A stretch of DNA of 64,000 nucleotides, taken from Progne subis subis. Lineage: Eukaryota; Chordata; Aves; Passeriformes; Hirundinidae. Below the pieces are notes generated by a model. The model searched no databases, was not told the origin of the DNA, and worked only from the letters and a program-made list of their open reading frames with translations. Below are positions 24,917 to 36,000 of the stretch, piece after piece. The translations under genes and the position numbers were made by a program. Within the stretch, counting starts at the first letter, position 1; the number at the start of each line of letters is the position of its first letter. The DNA lies in the NCBI GenBank assembly GCA_022316685.1, contig JAKJHU010000039.1, positions 3,348,001-3,412,000 of the forward strand. Direction: 5' to 3'.

Positions 24917-24968
24917 CATAATCTGTGTTTTCTGGTTCCCAGCAGTTTGAAGGCCAAAAGTACGGTGC
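24917..24968 (-). CDS. RGS6: RGS6 exon 4 of window: DEP-DHEX junction
   Basis: This 52-bp exon encodes APYFWPSNCWEPENTDY plus one base (phase 0 to phase 1). Borders are cttag before and G|gtgaga after. The segment is nearly invariant between RGS6 and RGS7 and forms the start of the DEP helical extension (DHEX) that packs on the DEP domain and on G-beta-5. It is too short to stand out as an open reading frame. It was found by reading the minus strand between the DEP exon and the next exon, and the phase fits both neighbours exactly. Confidence 0.96.
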
Positions 24969-27244
24969 CTAAGAAAAAGCATACACATTTTTGTAATTTA
25001 AGAGATGAAAACTGATTCAGATGCAGAAAAACATCACAAGTACAAAAAGAAGAATCACAAAATCTACCACCCAGATTCTGCCCTCAGGGAAAACACTGCT
25101 ATAGATTTCAGTAAAAGTGAGGATGCTGCAAAAAGACTTAATATTCCTCACTGTAGGTAAACAGAGATGCTGTAAGGCAAGCACTGCTTGAGGAGGATGT
25201 CCAGTGTCCTAATGAAATTTCAGACACTGTTGCCAGCACATCTGAATGTGGATCTCTTATCCACTACCCCCAGAACCTCCTTTTTCCCCAGGAATCCACA
25301 GGCAACCTGGGTATTTTTATTTTTTTAAGCACATGAGAGACCTTGTGGTCTTATCTATATGCTACATACCCCTTGCTTTTCTGGAGCAGCTACCAATGTG
25401 GTTGGCAAACTACAAAACAATTTCCTTTTTAGTTGTAACAGAAAGCAGGGGTCAAAGCTCAGCTGTTTATAGTCATTCCGAAAGCAGAAGTCCTGCTAAA
25501 CTTAGTGCTTTTGTTTTCTATCCAGGTCTGCATGTTGCAGTTGCTACAATTAATTACAAGCTATAACTATATGTGACTGAATTTCAGTTTTCACACGAAT
25601 GAAAAATAACATACTGGTGATCACAGAAACTGATGCTTTACTAGTTACACATTGCTTTACTGATGTAATGCTCCAGACGGGCACAGGACATTACCACACA
25701 CACACTATTCCTTCCACCAAAGTACAGTGAGAACACATGGAGGATTCAAACAATACAGGGTTCAATGCTCCTCAGTGATATGTATCTTATGAATTTCAGA
25801 TGGTAAAGAGCTTAAAGGAGGTTAAAGTTAAAGGAGGAACTGATGTTGAGTTAAAAAGTAGCAAGAAGAGAGTAATGGAAAGGAAGCATGATTCTATCAG
25901 GGTATTTTTGTAGACAACAGCTAAGGAGATGTGTTGGGAAAATGAAAACAAGCAAAAAATATGCAAAAAATTGTAAGAAAAAAGGGAAAGAGAAGTCAAT
26001 AAGCAGTCAATTTGATGATGTGGATTTACACAGGCTTAAAACAATAAAAAGAAATTAAGTTATATTGAAATGTAGCTCCTGAAAACTGCACAGGACAAGT
26101 TCTTAAAGCGCCATTCTTTTAAAACAGAAAAATACAGCTAAATGGGCAACCAGTATTGCCCTTGCTTCTGTTGTGAGTTACACGACAGGAGGATCAGGAC
26201 TTTCAGAAAAGAAAGGGAATTGTAATGAATAATCTAGAGTCTGAGTGATGCCTTTCAACCAGAAGGAAGGGTGAGATAAGAGGACATCTGTGATCACTTC
26301 GGCTTCTTTTTTCACCATGGCATTGGTCACGTATGATAACACAATATCACATCAGCAGTGAGCATGAGCAGTTGCAACATGCGATGCAAAGAGCAGAACT
26401 GGCTTTTCAAACTAAAAGCTAAATAAAGGGAAAAAAAAGATTAAAGAAGGAACAGAAGGGTGAACAAAAGAGAGGTGACAGGAAAGATAAGAGAGGTGGC
26501 TGGGATCATGTAACTGAAAAACACACATTTGGCCAGCTGGGTGAGGCAGTAGGACTCCAAGTTTGTACTTATTGTTTCTTCTAAAGTTATACAATCAGTT
26601 CAGAAGGAGCTGTTGCAGCCCAAGCACTCAGTTATCTAGCAAGTTGACTCTGGCAGATTTTGGACAGGGCACGGAACTCAAGCTTTAAAAATTCAGCACA
26701 TCTGGAGGCACAGGAACACTGAGGGATAGAGATGTCCCAGTTTAGGTGATTACCAAAGTTACACATCCTTTGTAGAAGAGCCAAAGCCTTAAGCTTGCCC
26801 TCTCCCACACCAATCCGTAAGCCAGAGATGATAAAAATTTGAATTTTCTGCTGTGCCAAAGCTTAAATGTCCAGCTTCTAAATTTGCCCTGGTCCATTTT
26901 GCACAGGAGAATGGCTACTTAATTCTGTATCAGAATTAGGACCTGAAAGCCATTTTCTTTCTCCTGGTTTAGTTCAAATCTGAGTAAAACAGCTGTGAAT
27001 TCAGGTATCAAAAATAGTCACAAGACATAGCCCTTGATTTATGTAAGTCACAAGGTAGATGAGAGTGATTTGGGATTCTAAAGCAAAATTTTTTAAAGGG
27101 ACTTCCTAGTGCCTCTATGAAGATAGCCTCAATCCCTGGCTTCGTAGACCCAATGGCTGCTTAGGTACAAAGAGTGGGTGATTTCGGCACTATTTCTACA
27201 GGGACAGAAAAAGGGCCCACAAGGGAGTCAGGGTGCTCACCAAC
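24969..27244 (-). other. RGS6 intron, nothing recognised
   Basis: This 2,276-bp intron shows no nameable repeat, RNA gene or GC-rich island. A purine-rich plus-strand stretch (25795-25995 and 26410-26510) gives low-quality minus-strand ORFs only. Confidence 0.75.
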
Positions 27245-27351
27245 CTGAAAACGATAGAACGTGCTGTCATCTTTCAGGGTAAGGACGTGGTCTGAGATCG
27301 GAAAGACATAACCCTGCGCAGCAATAAGACTTCCCAAGTGTATTGCTTCCC
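27245..27351 (-). CDS. RGS6: RGS6 exon 3 of window: end of DEP domain
   Basis: This 107-bp exon begins with two bases of the split Gly codon and encodes [17 protein letters not shown] followed by [18 protein letters not shown]. It ends at a codon border (phase 1 to phase 0). Borders are cacag before and CAG|gttggt after; the donor gttggt is weaker than those of neighbouring exons. The FYRFQ ending closes the DEP fold. [12 protein letters not shown] favours RGS6, because RGS7 as I recall it has LHLGTLMAAHGY. A naive reading through the donor gives a false tail of VGEHPDS, so the splice site decides the end. Confidence 0.96.
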
Positions 27352-28749
27352 CTGTGAGGGACAAAACCAGCAGAGATGTGTCAACAAGACATGCACCTCG
27401 CATTTCTCTGCTTTCAATTGCAGCTCTGGTGATGACTCATGTGGGGTCTGGTGCCCACACGTCTCTCTGCTTGTGTGTGTGCCACACCACATCCCAACTG
27501 CTTCCAACCAAACCCTGCAAAGCAGGAGTGCAGACATCAGCCTTACAACACAGATGAAGCACTGCTCAAATGTTTAACCCATTAGGTTTTTGTTTACAAA
27601 ATACACAAAGCAGTTTAGCTCTAGAGCATGAAATTAATTTCAAAGTATGTTATCCACCACAGGTGACAGCTGACAAGAAGCCTGTTCCATCAGTGAACTT
27701 CACTTGCTTCTACCAAATCCAACACGCACCTGCAACACCAGTTCATTAGCAGGATATTTATTCATAGACTCATCCTGGCACTGTAGCTTTGCCCTTTGTT
27801 AGAGAAAATGTTGCAAAGGGGAGTTACATATCCTAGTGCTGCCCAGGCAACCTTCCTCAAACCAGAGGCACATCAGTGCAGGTTATGAAGCAAGGCCAGC
27901 TGTCAAAAGCTGCATCATCTTTCACAAAGCTGAAAAATCATCTGCTCGTGCATGTCCAGATAGATAATAAAACTGTTGTCTGCAGCTGAAAGTCAGATTT
28001 GGGACCTAATAGGACTCATGAGAAGGGATGTGTGTACAGGGATGCCCTGCTGGGTGATTCAACACTGCCTCTGTTTTTACATGGTGACAGTAAGGCAGCT
28101 GAAAAACTGGTAGGTGAGAATCTGGTTATTTTCCCTTTCCTGAAAAGGAAGAGAAATTTCTGGACCTTTTCTTCCCCTTTTCTCAATAGGTCTTCACTTG
28201 CCTAAATGGTTTTGGTTTCTCTATTGGAGAACTATTTGGACTGTGTCCTTGCAGTGATCACACTTCATGGCTTATTATAAATTTATTTATCTGCTGATTT
28301 ATCTATTTCCTCTTTTTGATGAACTAAAAACCATTACCAGATTCTATGACTCTGGCCAAGAATGACACAGACAATATGTCCTGTCAGCTGTGGCTACCTT
28401 TCTTCACACCATGAATGAGCCAGACACTGCATTTGCCTATGTAGTCACACACACACTTCTTTTTGAAGTCCAGGAACAAAACCTAAAATCAATCAATCTT
28501 CTGTAGGCAGCAACAGTTTCAGAGACAGATAAAAATTCCCGCAATGGTATTTCAGTGTGTTGCAGTACAAGACATTAAACTTAATTAAGATGTTGACTCT
28601 TAACTCTTTTCCTCTTCCTTCCTTCCAATGCTTAAATCAACCATGCTCTTTTACTGGCATTTTAGACTGCAGCAATAAAGCATTTACTGTCTAATGGCAC
28701 ACACAATACAGATAGACCACCTATTTCTCCCCAGTTGTGATCATCTTAC
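27352..28749 (-). other. RGS6 intron, nothing recognised
   Basis: This 1,398-bp intron lies between two DEP-domain exons. I see no repeat family or RNA gene in it. Confidence 0.75.
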
Positions 28750-28800
28750 CTGCATCGTCAATGCTGAGGTTCTTCATTAGCCACTGCACAATATCAGAAC
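28750..28800 (-). CDS. RGS6: RGS6 exon 2 of window: DEP domain core
   Basis: This 51-bp exon completes a Gly codon and then encodes SDIVQWLMKNLSIDDA, ending on one base of the next Gly codon (phase 1 to phase 1). Minus-strand borders are ttaag before and CAG|gtaaga after. SDIVQWL is a hallmark DEP helix of RGS6/RGS7. The exon is symmetric (17 codons), so skipping it would stay in frame but would remove a DEP helix. The last residues DDA, with Gly formed across the junction, differ from the EDPV I remember at this place in mammalian R7 proteins; the acceptor and donor leave no other reading. Confidence 0.95.
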
Positions 28801-29462
28801 CTTAACAAACAAATGAACAAAAATTTAAGAAAGCATTAGACACTGAGACCACAGAGTTTGAGTGCCCTAGAGAGAGATAACATTGCGATAGATACAATAA
28901 AAGTGACATGAACTTTATTCCATTTTGCTTCTGATTTCCACTGAGGTTTGAGAATGTTTTTCCTTCTTGTGCCACACTGCAGCTACATGGTTACTGAGAG
29001 GTATAAAGTCCCATGGAGCTTTCTGTGCAACAGAAGACTTGATTTACCTGAAGTCAGATCTTAGTCTAATGGTTCCCTGTAACTGCTCTCTCCCATTTTC
29101 TTCTCTCTCACCTCAACATACAGTTACGTTTCTGCAAGCACTGGTTAGCAAGGAGATGAAGGAGCACTTACTGGCACCTCACACCTGTAATGTGTAGATG
29201 TATAGAAAAGCAGACAGGAAGGTCTTGCTTATGTCAAAGACAAGCAATGTCTTAGAGAAGGAGGTGGTATTCGGAGTGCCTGTAACCACAGCCCCTGTGA
29301 GTGGTCACCTGGTGGTGATCACACAAACTGAAGGGTGGCTGGGAAGACGAGCCTTTAAGATCCATCAGGAAGTTCGTTAGGTTTTCAGGGCCCATCAAGT
29401 ATAATGAAAGTTGTTGATATCTTATAAGAAACATCACATTCTCTAGGACTGATCTTCTGCAT

Positions 29463-30055
29463 TGTAGGGGTTTTAGTATTTATTCTCTTTTTGTGGGAGG
29501 GAGAGGTTAGGAGAAAAAAAAACTAAAGCAGGCTTAAGCTTAAAAATGAACAAAAATAGTTTTATTAACATACACTAAAAGAATGAAAGAAAAAAAAGTT
29601 GAGAAAAAAAACCTTAAACTAAAATAGAATGACACTTTAAAACATGCTTCTCTTCTCTTACAAACTATTAACTTTCTTACTGAACAATACAGAATCCCAC
29701 AACTTGGGATTTTCAGTCAGTTTCCCTATTTAGTCATAACCACTCATTACTTTAGGAGAAGAATCTTTCTAAGATCTTTTTATGAAGATGTTTGCCACAA
29801 GACAAAATAGTCCAGTGTTCCCAATGTCACACATCTGCTGCTGCCCAGAGTTTTCGCAGACTGTGATGTTCTATCAGCAAAGCTTCTCAGTGTATCTGGG
29901 GTACAATTTACGAATACGTCTTCTAGTCTAATATTCATCTTTGTCTCAAAGGCTGAGACCTCCTTTTAACCCAGGAGCTGGGGCTTTAAAGTTCCTAAAT
30001 AAATCTCAATTACATCAGTCTTTAATTTTGATCAGAATAGCATTCTACCCAACAA
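29463..30055 (-). mobile_element. Putative endogenous retrovirus LTR-like segment
   Basis: Read on the minus strand, this begins tgttgggtagaatgc and ends actaaaacccctaca, that is TG...CA ends. It carries two AATAAA-type signals near its 3' part (gttaataaaac and gagaataaatac) and a phrase aagcctgctttag typical, as I remember, of bird LTR tails. No matching target-site duplication was found and no partner LTR is visible, so ends and family (ERVL-like) are uncertain. No viral gene is seen. Confidence 0.4.
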
Positions 30056-30289
30056 CACTTAGATGCTGCAAAGAACAGTTCATTTCTCCATAATTTAGAA
30101 AAGTCCAGCTAAAAATGTCCACTTCTTCAATCCTATTCCAGTATTATTAGTTCTTTCACTTCTAATCTAACTGGCTTATGCAGCGTCTGTTCCATACACC
30201 TTCTGTTTTTCTTTCCCTCAAGGAAGAATTGTGCTTTAGAAGTTCTATGTTGCTAGGAAAGGGTTAAATCTGCCTGGGCCTGCAAGGGC

Positions 30290-30720
30290 CATGTGCGAGC
30301 ACTGAGGCTGCGGGAGCTGAAGGAAATGCAGAGCTGTGCTGATGGAGGAAGCTGGTAGATGTCCCTTTCTCCACCCCTCGGTCTCACCCAGGGCGGCTCG
30401 GCTCAGAGCTGTCATGGAGCCGGAGGCTCGCTCTCTCTGCTGCCGGCAGCGATGAAGCCGGGCCGTGGCTCGGCCCTTTCTGCCGCGGTCCGAGCCCGTG
30501 GCCAGCGCTGCCGAGCCGCGGCCGCCTCTCCTCCCTGCCGGCGGCAGGGGAAGGGGCTCGGCCGGCCCAGGCTGCTCCCTGCGCGGGCAGCGGCCCTCGG
30601 AGGCCCGGCTGAGCCCGGCCCGGCCGCCCACGACGTCACCTCACGGCTGATTCCAAAGCGAGAGAGAGCGATCAGCACCAGATTAGATTTAAATGTCGCT
30701 TCCGAAGTCGCATCGATATT
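30290..30720. promoter_or_regulatory. CpG island with CRE-type motif inside the long intron
   Basis: A sharp switch to GC-rich, CpG-dense sequence occurs between AT-rich flanks. At 30632-30639 lies gacgtcac, a cAMP-response-element type motif. ORFs on both strands (up to about 200 codons) show composition bias and no domain. It lies 1.5 kb upstream of exon 2 in transcript direction, so it could serve an alternative start. It could instead be GC-rich internal sequence of the LTR element next to it. Confidence 0.45.
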
Positions 30721-31262
30721 TCCCAGTGGTCGACCTAGCTGCCAACATCCCGGCCAGATTTTTGATAGGTCCCTGTCCTCCCCCCCCCCAAAACCACTCC
30801 ATGGTCAGGGCAGGGAAAAAACATCTCACATTTCTCTACAACCAGAAAACAAAACTGTGCCAACCCATGATATGCATGTATATAACCTCTGTTGCTTGCA
30901 TGGAGATCACACAAGTGGAAAACTCGTCACTGTTAAGCAGAAAGGCCGGTTACCAAAATCATCACAACAGGGCAGCAAAACTTAGTTAAATCACATACTC
31001 AGAAAGTTAAGCTTAAAATTAAACACAATGGTGTGTACAAGTCAGCTAACTGGAGTTCTCCAAAGTCAAAGGCCATCAGCAAGGACACTTGGATGCAATA
31101 CGGCAAGCCCATACTAAGTTACAACAGCATTCATCACAACCTAACAATGGATGCAGATGTAACACCAAGCCCTTCTCAGCATACTCAGCATACATTCTCA
31201 AGGCAATTTCCAGAGAAATATTTGCATTCACATACAGTAGGCTAATACCCCCAGTAACACCT

Positions 31263-31400
31263 CACAGAATCACAGACTGGCTTGGGTGAGAAGGGACCTA
31301 AATATATCCAGTTCCAACTCCCCTGCCATGGGCAGGGATGCCACCCACTAGACCAGGCTGCTCAAAGCCCCATCCAATCTGGTTAAGGCTTACAAAACAA
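31263..31400 (-). mobile_element. CR1 LINE 3' fragment
   Basis: It begins cacagaatcacagactggct, the reverse complement of the CR1 3' end, and continues with caggctgctcaaagcccca, the usual CR1 phrase 'ggggctttgagcaacctg' inverted. The copy is short (about 140 bases), truncated, and in the same orientation as RGS6. Confidence 0.88.
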
Positions 31401-31637
31401 ATCTCAGAGGGCCTTATTTGTGTGGAGAACTTCTGAGCTCAGATATGGATGGGACTTCAAGGAGCAGCCGTAACCACGATGATTCGTTCAGAAGAACATT
31501 TTGCCTTCCACAGGCCCAAAGCATCCCCATGCCCTCAGCAAACCCTAAATATAATAAAGGCCAGGAGTCACGGTGTGCCACAGAGAGGGACAACAGGCAT
31601 TGCTAGTGCCCCAGGTCCCTGGAATTATCTGCAGGTC

Positions 31638-32355
31638 TGTCGGGGGCTTTCCCCGAGATTCAGGTGGTTTTAGAGTCTTTTGCCCTCTGCAAAGCTCTGA
31701 GCCAAATGCAAAAAAAAGATGGAGTCTTCAGGTCCTGATTTTTCAAGGTTGCGCGCTTCGTTTACTTTTTCTTATCTTACAATTTTCTCAGTGCCCCACA
31801 AAGGTCTGTGCAGCTGCTCGGGCATCTGGTGACTCCTCGACTCCTCCCGTGCAGGGCTGTCTCTCTTTTTTATACTAATTGCTACGTATTCTTTATTTAT
31901 CATTACTTGCCTATCACTTATACTAAACAGGTTATCTCTACTTTGACCCAATCTCTTTAAACTACTTTGTGCCACCATCACTGCTGAAATGGAGTGAGGG
32001 AAGAAGAAAGAAGAAGCAGGAGACAACACCCCAAATCCTCCATCTTGCCCCCATTCAGCTCAATGCTAGAAATCTAATCTACTGTTTTCTCACCCTGTGA
32101 TAAGCTAAACTATCTTTCACACTCTTGTGGCCTGCAATCCTTCCCGCAGTGCAGGAAGCCTTTCCCATGGACTGAGATCAAAGCCAGTGTCTTTCTGGGC
32201 TCTGGGCCAGGGTCCCAGACCCCCCTGGCCAGGTCTCTGACCCTCCAGGGCAGCCAAAGGAATGCCCTGGACTTCAACACAGGTCTGACTCTCCCATACA
32301 GGTGAAATACCAATCTCATGATCTTGTATTCTCAGCAATACTGTCATTCTCCACA
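31638..32355 (-). mobile_element. Putative solo LTR of an endogenous retrovirus
   Basis: On the minus strand the segment starts tgtggagaatgacag and ends aaagcccccgaca (TG...CA, about 718 bases). It contains a TATA-like gtataaaaaa near 31870 and the phrases caagatggaggatttggggt and tgtctcctgcttcttcttt, which I associate with bird ERV LTRs. The flanking pentamers (aggtc and tctcc) do not match, so the ends may be misplaced or the duplication decayed. No viral reading frame accompanies it. Confidence 0.45.
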
Positions 32356-32425
32356 TCTCCCAACTTCACCTAGAAGCATTTTCAGTTGCTACTATCCTAT
32401 CTGCAAAGTTATTCCAGGTTGGTTG

Positions 32426-32448
32426 TTTTTTTTTTTTATTTTTTTTTG
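32426..32448. repeat. T-rich run
   Basis: Twelve T residues, an A, then nine more T residues. In transcript sense this is a poly-A tract, possibly the tail of an old retroposed copy, though no body was recognised next to it. Confidence 0.8.
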
Positions 32449-33014
32449 ATAGATTTAACTCTTCCTGTAACTTTGCAACCTAAGTTTGTTAAGGCGCAAT
32501 TTATATGCATTTTATAACTGTATTATCCTTGAAGGAAAACAATGATTCTTCTTCCTTGATAGTTTCTCCTGAGCATGTCTGTAGAGGGCTGACACTTTGC
32601 CCTGCCTGCCTCCATCTCATCAAATCAACCCAACTCCTCCTATGTCCTCTTAAGGTGGTCTCTCCCTGTATTTATCATTCAGCAACTTCTCAAATTTAAG
32701 TCACTTCTTTGCACTGAGCTCACCGAAATTGCACTCAGTACCTTGCAGAACAGCAAACCAATGCCTCGGGCAATAGTGCCAGCACTTTCTTTTCTCTACT
32801 AAAGCTACATCCTGAGGTCATGTCATTTTTTTTGAACAATAAATTTATTCAGAAAAATATGTATGAGGTGTGCAAAATTATCTGCTAAATAAGAAGGCAT
32901 CTAGTGAACACTATTAGCTGAATAACATATGGGGAATATGTTCAGAGCCGTGTTGTTCTGAAAAGTTTGTTAATAAAATACTCTATTTTATAAACATGGG
33001 TTTACCTTTAACAA

Positions 33015-33037
33015 ATATATATATATATATATATATA
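33015..33037. repeat. (AT)n microsatellite
   Basis: An uninterrupted AT dinucleotide repeat of about 11 units in intronic sequence. Confidence 0.92.
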
Positions 33038-36000
33038 AAAGATAGAGCACAACATTTATTATTTGAAAGCTAATTCAAGAAGATTCAAACTGCAGCCCTT
33101 CTGTATTGTTAGAAACAAAACCTCAGAAAATGCTGATTTGGTTCAAGTGCAACCAGAATCTTTCTTGATTTTTCAGTTCATCCCCCAAACAAAATAAAAT
33201 CCACTGTGTCTCCTGATTTTGGTCTCTGGTTACAGGTTTGCAATGATCTCTTAGGCATTGTATTCCCAAGTGATGTGAGAGATGGTATCTGACAATCATC
33301 TACACATTGCATCGCTCTGCTCATAGGAGGTGAAATGCTTTCTGGATGACCTCTTCCAGATGTACAGGAACATTTAGCTCCTGACTTAGTCCTATGTCCC
33401 ACTCCATTTTTACATTGAATCATCATGTCCCCAGCTCTAGGACACTTCTGAGGAATCTATTCAATTTCCATCAAACAACAATGAAAAATTCAAGTAATGT
33501 TGAAAGCTGGTTCCCCAGTCTTTCTCACTCCTCACAAGAAAGGTTTAAATGGGCAGGAAAGGTTTAAAGGGTAAGTAAACTGAAGGCACTGACTCAACCA
33601 GAACTCCTGTGATCAGCCACTCCAGAATATAAGCAGCACTTGAGAGCAGGAATTTTAATTTGTCTCTGTTAAAAACATGAAGTCATTCCTGAATGCTGCC
33701 AAGAGCCTGGAAGATGTTATAGCTCTTCTCCAGTTGTCCTGAGGCAGACAGATTATCTTTCTGCTGAGCTTGCTGAACCATTATTTATCACCTGCCAAGA
33801 CTGATTATTCACCCTTGGGACAATGACAAGACCTTCCTTCCTCTGTTAATTACTGTCATCGTTAATAGCCATGTCACTAATTAATATTCAATCATACTGA
33901 AAACTCTTTACTGTCATCTCCCATAACACCTTCAGTTTTTAGGGTTACCCTTACACATTGGGTTTGCATTTGCTTGTGGTGTTTCTATCACTGCAACCTA
34001 CTTTTGCCCACCTAGAAATGCTGCTTATGCCCTTCTTCAAATGAGAAAGTTTAGATTTATCCTTCTAAGACACAGCAAAGATTTGAGTGATTCCTATACA
34101 ACACTGTCATCTGCCAGACCAAGATACTTATACCTCTGTCTCTGAGTTTTCCAGAAAATATCATCTTCACCTCTCCTTTGGGTTAAGCCCGGTGGATAGT
34201 CCTCGCATAACTCACCTTCCCAAAAAGGTATTTTCTCACATTTCACAAGCTCTTTCAGAGGACACCCAAGGAAAACCCTTGACTCTGACATGTTTTCACT
34301 GTACACTAACAGGGCATTTGTAATCTTCTGAAAACAAATAGTTGGGTACGTTTTCATAATAAGTGTTACCAAATCCAGGTAGAGGAATAGCTTCCATCTT
34401 CTCTGTGCTCCTCTCTCTATATCTACATCTCCTCTGAGTCAGAATGCTCAGTTCAAGAACGGCCACCATCCTTTGAACACCTATTTCCCCCTCATCTATA
34501 ACAACACATATCTTTTTGCCTTAGGCTCTTCTTTGAAGCTGAAGTTGCTTAACACCAACAGAATAGATGTATTTCCACGTGCGAACATATTCACAATGAC
34601 AATTTATCCAGCTACATGTTTAGAGACAGACCAGTAGTTTTCTATCTATCGCTATTTTCTACATTTTCTCTTCAGCCTCAGTGACCCCATAATAGTAGCT
34701 AGTGTTCTCTGCTGGCCATTGCCTGTCAACATGACAAATGAGTGGTAAGACACTGAAAGATAAATCTAAAAAAAAATCACAAGGTGGGAGGCCATTGGCA
34801 AGATGCAGTTGGTGAGGTGAGTCACCACCCCTGTATTTGATACCTTATCTACTCAAGCTATGTTGTTCTACCTCTTCCAGGAAACGTATAAAGAAAGATT
34901 TGCCCATCTTTCACATGCTGAAATGACAAAGGCTGACAGGACAACACACCATCCTCCAGCTTCTAAAGATCTGCTGCCTGGAGTAGAGTCTGTACCTCTG
35001 GTTCTGAGCAAAGGAGCCAGGACCACAGGGGTCTGCTTGTCATCCAAAGGACTAAACGTGTCCTTGACAAGGCCTACACCTGTACACACACATGGATATG
35101 TATACAAATAAAAAATACAGGAGTATACAGTATTTATGAAACCTCATCAAATGTGTGCATCTTTATTTGTCTTTTTAGGCCAGGAAAGAAAACTGCTTTT
35201 TTTGCTGTGTCGCGAGATCATAGAGCTGACAAGCACTGATGAGTGAAGTTCTACAGGGGTTTGACACAAGGCATCTCGTGTGGTCAGTGACCAAGGACTA
35301 AAGTTTGTCCTGTCTCATGGGACTTGTTAAGCTGAGCCCTGACCACTGGATGCCATCTGCTGATGGGGTGGGATATCCTGGATCTCAGATCATTTGCAGT
35401 CTCACACTGCACTGACAGATAGTATCATTGAAGCAAGTGGGGTCTTAAAAACATTTACCACCTGATCATAACATGAGAGAACGTGTTATACATACCTGTC
35501 TACAGAAGGACACAGAAGATTGTCTGGTTATTTCCTGGGTTTTTTTCAGTGTTACTCTAACTCTAATATTTTCTGAACATAATATTGATGGTTTAAAAAA
35601 AGTTATGTACTTTTGCACGGCAGAGGGAGTATTTTGTTCTGATTAAGATAGAGGTTTTTGTTCTGTTGTTCTTTTTCCATGAAGAATGTGAACTGTTCAG
35701 CTCCTTCCCAGACTTTATCTACACACTCCGTGGGCAAACAGGCCACGTGCCTGCCCTCTGATGTCAATCACCTCCAAACTCACAGTCTAGACATTCTTGT
35801 GCTGAAAGGGTAAAAATATGTCCACCTTCCTGTCACTTCATTCTTGAAAATAGATGAGCCCATTTTAGCACCAAATTTTCCAAACAATTTGCTCCTGAAC
35901 TCAGAGCAATCTTTAAATATTTCTATAAGAAGAGCAAGAGGAAAAAAAAAATCACAAGCAGTTAAAACTGACATAAAAATACATGCACAGGTGTACGAGC

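Noticed and set aside
30245..30985. 128-codon minus and 208-codon plus ORFs in the CpG island
   Set aside because: Low-complexity translation, conflicting strands, and no recognisable domain. They are better explained by GC content.
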